The notes under the pieces are model-generated. The model was not told the origin of the DNA and searched no databases. It saw only the letters and a list, made by a program, of their open reading frames with translations. Positions 14,191 to 27,331 of a DNA stretch of 64,000 nt are shown here, one piece after another. This DNA is from Callipepla californica brunnescens. Lineage: Eukaryota > Chordata > Aves > Galliformes > Odontophoridae. The DNA is taken from assembly GCA_023055505.1 (NCBI GenBank), contig JALIRH010000004.1, forward strand, positions 18,595,368 to 18,659,367, given 5' to 3'. A program made the position numbers and the translations under genes. Every line of letters starts with the position of its first letter. Within the stretch, counting starts at the first letter, position 1.

Positions 14191-17100
14191 TTTCCTATAA
14201 TAGGCAAGATACATAGTTTGAGCTTACCACTGCCATCGTAGAAAGTAAAAATATCTATAAAGTTGTCCTGGGGCAAAGTTTTGTCACCCAGCTCTCTTTA
14301 CAACCAATACCAATGAAGTCATGCATGATTCTCCATCCTTACAGATTCACACAGTTTATCGCTGCCCAGCCATCTCCCAGCAGGGCCTTTGCTGCTCTGA
14401 CCCCCTAGCACCTTCACTTGGCCTGTGCATGGATCGAGAGAAATGCAGACTCACAAAACACAGCTGCAAAGAGACCTCTGCAAACTCCTGTCCATCAGCT
14501 GGCAGGAGAGGAACATCTCCCAGCACCTCATGTCCCTTAGATAGTGACCGTCACAGGAAATGCTGCATAAAACTTGATTATGATAAAGTGAAATCCGTAT
14601 GATGAGGAAAAGCCCATTCTGGTAGCTCCTGAACTCTGACATGCACAGAACGAAATAGTGACATGCATAAACTGATATGGAGGAAGGCAGTCCTGGTGAC
14701 AAACAAGGTTCTTGTAAAACAATGTCAGAAACACTGGAAGAGCCTCCAAGAACCCGGGCTAGCAGCAGCTTGAACAGTCTTTGAGTACATGTAAATGTGT
14801 TAGGCAGTCACATAGTGATTCCCATCCTTTGCCAGACCAACAAATACCCCTCTTGTCCCACTGTTGCCTGCCATCTTCTCCATAATTTCTGCCCTAAAAG
14901 ATCTCCAGATGCTTTCACTCAAAGCAAGAAGGAAAACTGGAAGGACACAGCACTAGAAACAAGTGATGTGGGAAAGCTCCTCTGTATCGTTGGAGGAGAC
15001 CCAACATTGCTTTTGGAAGAGTGATACATGAAGGGTTCTACTCTTCCATCATCACACTCTTGCTGCTACACAGAATCTCACTGTTAGGGCTCAGGCCAAT
15101 TTCCAGGGAGGGAAGAATAAAATGAGATCTTTCAGTTCCTTTCACCTCTATTGCAAAAAATATGCTTTCCTACTTTTCCTGTTCTAGGCAGATTTTTCCT
15201 GGCCCTTAACCAAGTCTTTTCAGCTGATCTTAGTTCAAATCTATGACGCACAGTCAACGCGTTCAGCAAAAGCTGCATTTTGCTTTTAACTAATGAGTGC
15301 TTGGGTGTCAACAGCAAAGAAAGTAAGATCTAGATTTTGAAAGTGTCAGACATGGATCTCCTTTTACATTAGCATTTCTCTGTCATAGCCCAAGCACCTT
15401 TGTTAGTCTGGAGCAGTCCTGTTTTCTCCAGGAAAGCTCAAGTCCATACTGACAATGTTCCACATGCACTCCTGCAGCAGGGTTGTCCTACACAATCTCT
15501 GCTCAGCAGACGTTCATACAGAACTCACCGAGTCTGAGAAAGCAGTCCTACAAGTTCTGAAGGACACGTGGGACAGTCACAGGCTTTTCCATACTAGTGC
15601 TTTTCCTCTCAGAAGTGCAGCGTTCAATGGAGGTGGTGGGAAGCAAAACAGCTAATGCTGAAAAGTACAAACATTGGTGGCCAGACAAGTGCTGCCTTTT
15701 GCTTGTAAGCTGGCCCATGTTCCCATACCTGACAGGACAACTGTTTCTCCCCAGCTCCAAGACACATGGTTGCATGGAGCATTCCCGCTCATTGTTTGTG
15801 TAGAATAATCACATTCAGGCAGAGAAGAAAGTTGAAATAATATACAGACAAATGAAACACAGGTACCAAAAATGGTGAAAGCTGATGAGATCATCTTCTC
15901 CTTCCCCCTCACTTAGTCAATACAAGATTGTTCCCAACTGGACCTCAGAACAATGCCACTTAACCTAGATGCAATCATGCTGCAGGAACTGCCAAACACA
16001 ATGCAATGAAGAGCAGAGAATGAGCTCATATGAGTTAATCCAATTCCTGCAATAAAACAATCTATGGCTCTGGTCTCCGTCCTGCAATGTTCCGCCGAGC
16101 CAACCCTTCTGCACTTGTGTGCTAACACTTGAACAAAAGCTGCAGCCGGTGTGCTGCTGACATAACCTGGAGCTAGCAAAATGCAGCATGGTATTATCAA
16201 CCAATGACCTTGTTACTAAAACCATTGCTTTGTTTAGGTGGAATCCATAAACCCTGTTCTTCACAGACAGTTGGGGAGGAAAGCCTTATTTCCAAGAATG
16301 CTCATGGAGAAGATATCCATTGTGTAGGTCAAAATGAATAAACCCTTGCATGTGAAGTCTGTATGGGAAGCATCCAGGTGGCTAGTGAGAAAATAGATTC
16401 TTATCCACTCAGCAGCAACCACTCTGCATGGCCCACAGAATCCACCACTGACCAGAGCATTTGCATTCACTATTTGTAAGATGTGTCCAGAGCAACAAAT
16501 ACACATTCAGAGAGTGGAAAGGAACATCCCAATGATTCCTTGGACTGCCTTATGTATAATGTACCTTATAGCAGAAGGTTAAACTCCCTGCCTAGGTTCC
16601 ATCAAAATGTTTTTCTGGAACTGGCCCAGGTAGCAAACCCATCTCCTCCTCCTTCTTAAAATCAAGCAGTGGAGAAAAAGCAGAGAGGCTTTCATTATTA
16701 TCCCGTACATATAATTAAGTTCCATTTGCAGAGCAAAGAGTTCTTAATAAGCGCACACGCACAGATATGTGCGAGCAACACTCAGAAACAGAGTTAATCA
16801 GACAGGGTTCAGGCAGCAAGCAGAAAAATGTATTGTGATGCTGGAATGCAACAGTGCACGCAAAAAATATGTCCACCAAGTGCAACACTGTAAACAGGAT
16901 CATAAGTAAAATAAACAAATACATGTCATTTCATCTAGGTCATAAGTTGACTCAATGTGACATTTCCTTCTGTAGTGAAGAACATTTAGAGAAAAAAAAA
17001 AGAACCTATTTATATAGGCTCTGAAATAAATTAGGACAGTTTTTCCTAGCTGTCCTGACTATTTTTGTATTTTTTTTTCTCAGATCTTAGAGGCTTTTCC

Positions 17101-19779
17101 CCCTTTCAGGGCCGAGGTTTTCCTTTTACTTGAACTCACAGATTATAAAACATAGTCCTGCACCCTTAAAAACTTCACCTCTGTACAGCTGCCATCAGTG
17201 ATTTCAGCAGCACGGGTTTGCCACAAAATCAGAGGTGTGTGCAGGCTGAAAACAGTAGCTCTGAGTTCAATACTACCAGCATTTTGAAGGCATTGGAGAC
17301 AGCCTCCATTTCTCCCATGTTAGCTTTCTCCTGAATGATGCTTTGCAGCTGTGTCTCTTTCAGCTCCCTGGGGAGCCCATTTACACTGCTGCTCTTCAAT
17401 GACTGAAGTGGGAACACGCGTCCTGCATCTCTAGAAACACACACACTCATGTGCGCAGAGCTCTGAAGCCCTGTGGGTGGTTTTCGTGGAAGAGAAAAAA
17501 TTGGCTGATGCTTCTCTCAGCCTGCCTCATGCAGAGCAAGCATAGCATTAATCTTGGACATGCCTCATGCTCCTTAGCTGCTCACCACCTTGTGCAGGTG
17601 CATATCCAGAGCACTCAAAGCAACACACATGGGGCACATACATCAGAAGAAGGCATAAGAAGAAAAGGAAACTGACCTGATCTTCTCACAGGCCCACAAA
17701 GGGCATCTTGCTTTCTGGTTGCAGGGCACGTGTTTTAAGCACCAGGACAGGTTGGACATGTTGCAATGAGTCCTGCACAAAGTCACTCATTTACCACAAG
17801 CAGCAAGCATAAGCAACATGTTGTGGAGTGCTATAGAGAAATCTTATCCTTGCTCCAGGTTAGGCACCCCTCCCCAGCCCTGTGGGAAGATGGTCACACA
17901 AACACCAAGCTCTCCGTGGAGCATCACGTATGTGTGTTTTGAGGGAGCTGGAGGGGCCAAGTAGCTGTGAGCAGGACCTGCTGCTCAAGAGCCTTGGCTG
18001 CCTGTTAACAGTACAGCTGCCATATGCACTACACCAACCCAGGGCTTCCTCCTGTGCCCTTGGTAAGGGGCTCCTCGGGACCACAGCTCACCAGAGCTGC
18101 AAGGTTGGCAGGAAAGGCTGACCTAACCCTGCACCAAGCGGGCCCTCAGACCTATTGTCTTAAAATCAGGGCAATGATGGATGCCTAGGATGTTTCATCA
18201 TTTCCCAGCACTGTTACAGGGCCCACATTTAAACTTCATCAAAAACTTTTTGGTTTCCTTTCTAATTTTTATGTGCCTGGAGTGCTGGCTACACCTCCCC
18301 CAACCTTTGTTCTCCTGTTATTAAATGAGTGGTCTGTTTTTTCTAAGAATGAGTACTACTATTCTGCAAACCCATTAATTAAACACTGGTATTAGCAGTA
18401 AGACCCCAGTAAGGGGGTTGCTGCTTGGGATGTGTCCTTTACATCCTTTGTGATCCTCTCCTGTTCCACCCAGCCTCCATCACTCCTTCCATGGCTTTTT
18501 CCTCAGGCTTGCCACAGGGCCAAGTAATCCTAAGGCTGGAGGGGACAGCTATAGGAAAACAGGGCCATGAGATTCCAAATGACTTGGACACAGACATTTG
18601 AACCAGGAGGTTAAGAGTCTGAGGGTCCTGTGCTGAGCTCAGATAGAGGCCCAGAGCCCACAAGTGTGGGGAGGACACAGGTGAGGCTCTCTGTGGCCAT
18701 CACCTCCCAGTGGTGACTGGCACAGTCAGTGGCTGGATCCACACTGGCTTGCCTTCCCAAAATATCTCCTTCAGACAAAAGTGTCATACTCCATGTGCAA
18801 GCACAGCCGAGATCTGTGCATGCACACAGACACAATGTGATTTTGGCATTTGCTCTTCCTCCTTCATTTTCCATAACTCCCTTCTGCTAATATTTTCTCC
18901 CACCTTTGTGCAGAAATCTATACCCTTGGCTGTCAATCTTGACCAGGACTTTTCCACCACTGATGCAATTAGAGCATATAAAAATAGCAGTAGCCGTATC
19001 ACCCCTCATTAGTAAAAGAGATTGTATGCAGTAACTCACATGTTTCAGTGGCTAACTAAATGATGAGGCCATAGCCACACTGTGCTGGGTCTGGTCCAGC
19101 TGTTTGTCCAACAGGTCTCTGCATGCAGCTGTTCTCACCACCAGATGCAGATCCTCTCAGTTGCCGCTGAAATGATGCCATATTCCTGCTTACAGGTTTT
19201 GTTTTTCTTCTTTGAAGGCACATGCTCAAAATGCACTGCCATTTCTGTTATTAGATAGTCAAGAAAGGCAGAAGATGAATTTTACTTGCAGGCATTTTCT
19301 GGAGCAAGGCTCTCCCTCATTTTGGAAGCCTCTCTCTCACAGGCTCTGCAAACAAACTCTGGCTGCTTCCCAGACAGTTCCTGATGCAAGCTTGACATTA
19401 ACTGCTGCAGTCCCAGAGGTCGGAGCAGCCCGGTCTTTCCTCTGAACGTGAGGAAACGACCTGTGGCTGCCAATGGAGGCAGCTCACTGGGGTCAGGTGG
19501 CACGTGCAGGCCTCTAGCATCATGGCCCCGGTGCCAAGAAAAACATCTCAGTGCGCTTCCTGCGTGCCGTCAGCGGGCAGGACGGCCCCGGGTGTTTCCT
19601 CCAGGCGGGTGGGTAAAGGGACAAGTAGGGATGTTTGTTGTAATTGGAGCCAGTTGCTCATCCATCTATCAGAGGACACCGTGGGTGCCTACAGCAGTGC
19701 ATTGAGCAGGGGACACCAAGCTGCCCTGCCCTGTGGGGACCAGCAGGTTTCTCAGGTGAGGTATGGGAACACGCTGGTG

Positions 19780-19927
19780 ATCAAGTCACATCTCCAGAGG
19801 TGTTCAAGAAAAAGATAGATGGGGCACTGAGGGACAAGGTCCAGAATGGCCACAGGCGTGGGTGTTGATGGTTGGACTAGATAATCCGATTGGACTTTCC
19901 GACCTTAACGATTCTGTGGTTATATGA
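19780..19927 (+). mobile_element. CR1 LINE 3' fragment
   Basis: Contains AGAGGTGTTCAAGAAAAAGA, GATGGTTGGACTAGATAA and ends with CCTTAACGATTCTGTGG, the diverged 3' terminus of CR1 in the sense direction. Confidence 0.85.
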
Positions 19928-20681
19928 CTGCCTGCCCTCACTTGCTGGTAGACCCACAGGCCACCAGCACCAGTAGGGACTGGCCGCCATCTTGTGCTGC
20001 CCTCATCCCACTGCACCACAGCCTTTGGAAACCCAGCTGCTTCTTGCCCCCTGGCTACTCAGCTGCCAGAGTTCTCATCCGCAGACTTCATACCACATTT
20101 CCTTCTTGCACAGAGGCTGTCAAGTGGTTTTGAGCTGTTAGAAAGAAGAGTGAAGCCCAAAAATCTGATACCTCATTGTCCTGTCTACATCAATACCAGC
20201 ATAAAATACACCAGCAGAGGAATAAGCAGATCGCTTCAAAGCCATCAGACAAAGCAGGCCCCTCTTGCAAGCACTGCCGCTTTCCTTGTCCCACTGCAGC
20301 AACGTGCTGCAAAGAAAACTCTGTCACGTGCCGTGGTTTTCCAAAAGCATGAGAACAGGCTCCCAGCCCACTCTTAGATAAGAAGCCTCAAGCAAAGCAG
20401 AAACAACAAGTGAAAACTCAATTCAAGGTTTACTCCAGGATGGACGCCTTGCTACGATAAATTAAGGTGTTTTTCATTATTAAAAATAAACAAAGCAATG
20501 AAAGTGAACCATGTCACCATTCATACGCTTAAAAAACATCTTTAATCTGCTTGGGAAAATCTTTTTTTCCCCGTAACAGGAAAAAATATTAGTTGTCCAG
20601 ATAACAAGCAAAACAAAATCAACTAAAGGGCATCAAGAGACTTCCTGAAATTGAAAAAACAATGTTTTGTGTAACAAGTTT

Positions 20682-20698
20682 AAAAAAAAAAAAAAAAA
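20682..20698. repeat. Poly(A) tract, 17 nt
   Basis: Uninterrupted run of A followed by a GA-rich stretch. Confidence 0.95.
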
Positions 20699-22149
20699 GA
20701 GAAAGAAACATACACAGCAAGCAGAATGATTCCTCCAGTTTCTTCAGGTCGTTCTTGGTTTCAGGAACACAAGGAAGAACAACACAAGCAGGCAAATGTT
20801 TTATTTAACCTTACAGCATTTTACAGCTGTCCTAGCCCTCTTCCCTTCTCCCGCTCCCCCCCAACCCCCCCGGAAACCATTTGTCTTTCTAGTGCCTTAT
20901 TTTTAACAGCTCAGCTTGGCCCCAAAGGGATATGTGTAAAAACAACGAAAGAACCTAATCTGGTGACTTTGGGGCTCCCAGGACTGAAATAGCAAGTCCG
21001 ATGCAAATCAGCATCACGCTGCTGCGCAGGAGGGAGTGACGCCTCCCATTGCACAAGGAGAGGATGGAAGGGTCCGGCCGCCGTGGGCAGCTTGTGCAGG
21101 CAATGTGGGCCACACTGGCGGAGAGGCCCGGGAACCCATTCATCCTGCAGTAAATCTGCCCCTGGAGATGCAGGGGGAAGTTTGCACAATGTCTGCCCGA
21201 ACGCCGCCTGGAATCCCGCCAGGGCCACGAGGCTTTCATTCTCAGGAGCTCACAAATCCCACCTACAAGCACCCAATGAAAACAATGCTGGATGCAGCCC
21301 GGCCTTCTCCCCCATGTCTCCTTCTCAGCTGCTGTGCCGTGGAGACTGCAGGAAATCATTAGCCATGCCTGCTAGGAAATTCTGGGTCCCAAGGAATTAT
21401 TGACATTGGATGTATTCAGAGCCTTTTTTTTTTCCTTCATTTGAAGTTATTTATAGTTTCCACACATTCATACGTAACTTGATTTATGCGTTTTCTAATG
21501 TTTGGCCCTGTAGGTTAATTGTGGCGATAAAGAATTAGGAGGCCTCCTGTGCTGTAGTTACCCCACTTTTCAGTAACATAGTTGGTTGCAATCAGGCAAT
21601 TAATTCATAGAACGATATATACTCCCTAATAAATACACACAGGGGCAGACTCAGCCCTAACACCCTTACAAGCCAGTTTCAAGTGTGGAAAAGCACTTTC
21701 TGTTAATATTTATGACAGCAGAAGTCAGACCATTGCATGTTTGCGAAGAGTAATTCCTAGGCAGGTGTAGTACCAGTCAAAGCAAATTGATTTAGAAATG
21801 TCAACATATATTCATGGATTATTTGCCCAGCTCAATCACTTATAGTAAATGTCAATAGACCAAGGAATAGAGTTCAACTTGCTAATAGTGAAACCTCTAG
21901 TCTTGCAGCAAGCACATAAGTCAGTGGGGAAAAAAACAAGACTACCAACCGAAGGAAATCTCCCCAAAGAGGTTGCCAGAAGAAATTCACTTAAACCCAC
22001 ATCTACTCCTTCCAGGCCTACTCTATCAAAGGAGGCTGGCTGGCTGCAGCACTCTCAGTGAGAGCCGTAGCCACTCAAGTCCCTGGCCAGTGTGGAAATG
22101 CATCACTCAGCTTTACTGCCAATGAACCTCCTGGAGTTCAACATTTGGT

Positions 22150-22440
22150 CCCTTTTATAAGGTGACAAACGATAGGACATGAGGAAACAGCCTCAAGTTG
22201 CACCAAGGGAGGTTTAGACTGGATATCAGGAGGAATTTCTTCACTGAAAGGTAGTTAGGCATTGAAACAGATAGCCCAGGGAAGTGGTGGAACCCCTTCC
22301 CCTAGGTGGGGATTTAAGAGAATGTATAGGCGTGACATTCAGGGACATGGTTTGACGGTGCACCTGCAGTGCTGGGTTGATGGCTGCATTTCGTGACCAT
22401 AAGGGTTCTTTCCAACCGAAGCGATTCGGTGATTCCTGAT
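22150..22440 (+). mobile_element. CR1 LINE 3' fragment
   Basis: Matches the CR1 sense 3' region: GGAGGTTTAGACTGGATATC, AGGAATTTCTTCACTGAAAG, CCAGGGAAGTGGTGGA and a terminal GATTCGGTGATTCCT. Moderately diverged. Confidence 0.88.
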
Positions 22441-22727
22441 AGAGGATTTAACCATGCAACTCAGGTCCATCCTGAGTCAACATGCACTCATCAAGCTGCA
22501 CCATATCCTGACAGGATATCAGCAGTAAACAGTAGGCAAATACTCACGCTTTATCATTGGTTGGTATTTGTTGTTTTTAGAGACCTGCGCTAAAATTCCC
22601 ACTGAAAAAAAAATAGGCATACAATAAAAGTAGCTTCTATTTTCTGCCCACGGCAGAGTCATGCAAAAAAAGGCACTTCCTTCATTATTATTCTGTGCAC
22701 AAAAATGGTTTGAAGATGTCCATGTCA

Positions 22728-22750
22728 TTTTTGTTTGTTTGTTTGTTTTT
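22728..22750. repeat. (TTTG)n microsatellite
   Basis: Four TTTG units flanked by T runs. Confidence 0.93.
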
Positions 22751-24479
22751 AATTTTTTCCTTTTTTTGCATCCATTTGATTAACTCTTGGGAAAAGGTTT
22801 ATTTACAATCTTATTTTACATATCCATGTTTGTCTTTCACAGTGTGTGCCATACTGGGGTATGCTGGGACGAGTCAGAAAGTCTCACCACTGGGCAAAGC
22901 AGGCCTCCATTTCAGGCGCGCTTAGTACTCACAACTCACATTTGGTTTTGGCAAATAACCACTCACAGCCTTTGGATGTGAGCTTTCTGCAAAAAGCGCC
23001 TTCTTGTAAAACTAGAGGCAGAAATGTAGACAGAAAGCAAACCCGTGCAGCAGCCCTAGCATGACTAAAGCATGGACAGATACTTGCTGGAAATCACTGG
23101 CAGCATTTTCTCAGCAAAGGTTATTGTTAGAAAATATAATTGATATTAATGTCTGCGGTTATCTCATCTGATTGTATCAGCAAAATATGCTATCACTTGC
23201 TAATTACTTCTAACAAGATTTTCACGGGCAAGCAGTCGATGCTGGAGAACAGAGTTGTCTTTCTGAGCCCAGCAAAATCCTGCCTAATTGCAAATTAAGC
23301 TCCAGACCAAGGCCAGCTCACAGCCGCTGCACCCACTTTGAGAAAGCAGCGCTTTCCCATTTAACTTGGGATGATTCTCATCATCATTTCTCCATGGAAG
23401 TAACACTTTTCTGACCAAATAACACTGTCAGCCTGCAGAACGTTGCTGTGGTACAATAGCTGCCTGCTCAGGGCTCACTCGCCACCTGCTTTTCCTTGTT
23501 TTGTTTTCTAGCCTCTAATTACTGAGCAGAGTCAATTCCTAATGAGGCACTTTGATTTCCTGTTTTTCATACTTCTTGAGCCACTTAAAGAGCCAGTCCA
23601 ACATAAAAGGAACCCTTTTCTAAACAGATTTTAAATTAATTATAATAACCTTGGTGGTTGTTGTTGTCATCCCTCAGCGTGTGTACATGCGTGCACATCT
23701 GACTTTTCCATGGCTGTGTTTCTCATTTAATGTTTCCACATGGAACAACCATTTTTTTGTTGTTGTGTTCCCCCCTACCCGCGCCCCCCAACAATGCAAA
23801 CTGGAAATTCTTGTCCAGGAAACTGTAGCCACAGAAACACTGTGTCTGGGGCTGAGGAGGAAAAGGTGATGATGTCATGAATAATTGGGCTGTGAGAAAA
23901 GATGGAGCATGAATAAGGAGGGAAATATTCTGACGTCTGTCTTTAAAACTGGAAGATAAACACTTGTTGTGAATGGTATGCTCTGGCTTCCAAAAGGGCC
24001 GTTAGGAAGAACAGTATTAAGCAACCACTCAGAAATATATGAATGATGCTAATGAGGTCTCTCAGCCCTCTAACCTCGTGGCACACATGTAACGCCTCTC
24101 AGATCGCATCGTGGGGCTTCCTCTGTGGATACCAGAGGCACTGGAGAGCTACCACGGCTCTGGGCTTTAGGGAAGTCTCAGCCCTCTTCCTCCTCCCTGC
24201 ATTCCCATCCCACTGCCCTGTCCCAGCCTCCCAGTGGCACTGGTCTAAGATGCTGGAAGAGGTCACATCAGGACTTTGCTGCAGCACTGGTTCTCTGTTA
24301 CTCCTCATCCTCTAGCCCTCCCAGTGCAGCCTGTCCAGCCTAGTACCACCATGCTGGGCACTCCTTGTCCCAGAGGTCTGGAGCCTACATCAACAGGTTG
24401 TGCCAGGCAGCAGCCCCAGGACCTGTTAGACCAGCAGGCACTGGAATTCTCTCTGTGGAAACTGCATATAAAGATCACT

Positions 24480-24521
24480 GAAAAAAAATAAAATAAGCAA
24501 AAAAATAAATAAAAATAAAAC
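24480..24521. repeat. A-rich low-complexity tract
   Basis: A-rich run with repeated AAATAAA units. The several AATAAA hexamers here are low complexity, not evidence of a transcript end. Confidence 0.85.
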
Positions 24522-24668
24522 AACCCTACAACCGGCTGCTAGAAAGAGAGAAAAACCAACCTATGCAATAGCCCTAAAAATTAAGCTGTGGCTCAGCCAT
24601 GGAGGGCTGCATTCCAACCCCACCCAAATCAGAGAGCTGAGAAAACTTCAATGGGCTCTAGCTTCTGG

Positions 24669-24685
24669 ATTATTATTATTATTAT
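24669..24685. repeat. (ATT)n microsatellite
   Basis: Five ATT units in a row. Confidence 0.93.
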
Positions 24686-25834
24686 GACAGGGTTTTCCTC
24701 TCAGGATTCAGACTCTCTCTAAATGGTGGGAAAAAGGGTTTTATACAACCTCCAGTCTCCACATGACAAAGTGACTGCCTATTCCTACAGTCGTCTGAAC
24801 AGAATAGACGGAATAAGCTATTGTCTGTGCTCAGAAGTCAGCTCCTGCACCGGCACTTGATTGGTCCAGGATGTAGAGGAACAAAAAGGTCATTGAATAA
24901 AAGAAGAACAATACTTTTCATGAAACAAATGAGCTTTTTCTAATTTATAACATGTTTGGTTTGGGTATCATATACATCAAAATGATGTAATTAGTAAATG
25001 TCATTTTCTGGAGAGAGAGAGCTCAGCAAACCCTTAATGATGGGAATTTCCTGCCCCAGACTGTAGGCTCTGCACTACTGGGGCATCATAAAGATGCTGT
25101 ATTTCACTCGTAATTACTGTGGGTACAAAGTGGAATCCAGCCGCGCAACGACGGGATGAGGAAAAAGTTCACCTACTGCAGAGGTTAGCTACGATGAAGG
25201 ATTAATGAGAGGAACGCAACAGAGCAAAGTCTGATTAAAAACACGGGCATGTTCCACACCCAGTGCCTGAAACCTGGGAGCTTCATTTCTGCAAACGGTC
25301 CCACCTCCAGATACCAGTATCTCTCAGCATCCAGCTCCAGCTCTGAGCACTCAGCTGCTGACCTTCACGCAAAATGCACAGTCACCAGCACAGCTCGGAA
25401 CGCTCGGGCCAGAGGGACACTTGGACTTGGACAGCAGCTCTGCACATTGTGCAGCACTCTGCTGTACACATCCAACTGCAAGATGGTTTTCAGTAAGAGC
25501 CCTCAATACGCACAACAGAAACTTCACCTTTTGGCGTTGTGAGGGTGTTGGTCCCGTGCACGTGCATAAATACCCACAGTCACACTCACACGTCAGACGT
25601 GTTTATGCCAGAAGTTACATTTTCTAGGTCAGAGGAAAAACTGCTCTCACAATGCTCTTTGCTGAAAGGGGAGCCAGAAGAACTGGAGACCTCTTATAAG
25701 ACTTCTTATAAGACACATTCCTCAAACATTAGCATTCCAGGATGTTCAGGGCTTCGTCTCAAGACTCCTAATACACTTCAAGACATGAGTGACCAAGGAA
25801 CATAAGGAAACTTAGTGTTAGGAAAACAGTAAGG

Positions 25835-25858
25835 TTTTTTTTTTTGTTTTTTTTTTTT
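25835..25858. repeat. T-rich tract
   Basis: Eleven T, one G, then twelve T. Confidence 0.95.
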
Positions 25859-26339
25859 AATGTTTTTGCAAATTAGACTTGAAACTAAGCTAAGAAAGCA
25901 AAGATTTATCCAAATCCATTGGAAAGAGCAACTGACTGCAGCAGTGGAGGACAGAAGATCTAGAAGTCCCTTTCACATGCTCATATTCCTTCTTCAAATA
26001 AGCACATGGTCTACACCCGGGAGACTCCCCAAAAACTTCCTTGCATCTCATCCTCCAGGTCCTTAAGGCAGTCCTGAGTTGAATGTTGTTATAACAGCAG
26101 ATGAGAAAATATTTCATTAAAAACAAAGATGCTAGGACTGCCCGAGGAGCAGCACGGTGCTTGCTGCTCCCAAAGCAGCCCTGAGCTGGGGGGCAGTGAA
26201 AGAAGACACCATCTAGAAGACCTTTTCTCATGTGAAAATCCACTAGGCAGGTTTATGAGCAGAAATCTCCTCTGGCAACGGCCACAGCATTCTCTGAGCT
26301 GTGTGATAAACACGTTATATTAGTTCACGTTTCCTTCTT

Positions 26340-26850
26340 TGCAGGAATTACTCAGGCACATGTGAAACAATAACATGATTTGGAAAAGCTTCCTTAATCG
26401 TTTGTACTGCAACTTTGTTCTCTGTGGCAAATGAAATGTATGTGGGAACTAAAAGCGAGGCCCAAAGGGCTAGCGAATGCTAATCAGTGTCTTCTGCCAG
26501 GAATGGGCATGTCTGAGCTGGAAAATGTTTAACTGCTCGGGATTTTCACCTCACTATTAGCAAAGGAAGGACACCTCTACATATGACATTCTTCTCCCCA
26601 GGAAATACCCTTACATTCTCTTCTGGTCAGAAAGGAAAGCACTCCAGTGCAAATAATTTACTTCACACCCGCTTCTTTCCTCTTCTTTAATTTACTTTTT
26701 CAAAAATTCCTTCTGCTGCCAACTTTTCTATCTTTTATGAAGATTAACCCAGCAATTCCCACATTTGTGAGCAGCTCAAACGGAAATCTGCTAAAAGAAT
26801 AATCTTGAGTCAACAGAAGTGCGCTCTGATGGGCCCCAGCTGAGCCAGCT
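26340..26850. promoter_or_regulatory. Candidate DLL4 enhancer about 12 kb upstream
   Basis: Contains SOX-like AACAATAA and CTTTGTTC, RBPJ TGTGGGAA at 26441-26448, a second RBPJ in reverse at 26756-26763, and ETS-like cores including ACGGAAAT. It lies 12 kb before the predicted start, the same offset as the second known mouse Dll4 enhancer (-12). TGTGGGAA occurs elsewhere in the window (7828, 8362, 14967, 17881, 27749), so the motif alone is weak. Confidence 0.3.
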
Positions 26851-27189
26851 GCATTCCTGCCGCTCTGCCAGAAGAAAAGCACAAACATTCTCCTTGCAGG
26901 TAGAGTTCAGGCACTATGGCAAAGTAGACAACCACATGTCAGCTGACCTTCTGTGTGTATATCACCATTTCTGGGCAACCAGTCACTGCAAGACAGCTCC
27001 AGTAGGACTGACCTGCACCCTGCTGTGCTGCCATGCTCAGTCCTAGAGGTGAGCACTGCAGACAGGTGATGGACAGGAGATGCATTTGGGAATTGGCCTG
27101 GCCTGCTGGCAGCTTCCTGGGTGCACAGAAGAGCAGCGAGAGGAGAACCACTGGGGTGTCCCCCAAGTTTTCTGGTCTAGCTCACATAA

Positions 27190-27331
27190 GTCATCATCCC
27201 CAGAGGCATTTGAAAAACACGTAGTTTTGTCATTGAGTTGGTGGCCTCGTGAGTTGATGGGCATGGTGGGGATGGATTAACAGCTGGACTAGATGACTTT
27301 AGTGGTCTTTTCCAAACTTAATGATTCTACA
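27190..27331 (+). mobile_element. CR1 LINE 3' fragment, short
   Basis: CCCAGAGGCATTTGAAAAAC leads to AGCTGGACTAGATGACTTTA and the terminal TTCCAAACTTAATGATTCTA, the CR1 sense 3' end. About 140 nt remain. Confidence 0.82.

Larger units (their letters stand above)
14191..27189. other. Upstream intergenic DNA, part 2
   Basis: Non-coding, with two CR1 pieces and simple repeats. AT-rich blocks at 21420-21600, 23100-23290 and 23510-23650 have the look of conserved non-coding elements. I see no gene. Confidence 0.6.

Noticed and set aside
24480..24521. Cluster of AATAAA hexamers as a transcript end
   Set aside because: They belong to an A-rich low-complexity tract with no transcript body upstream.
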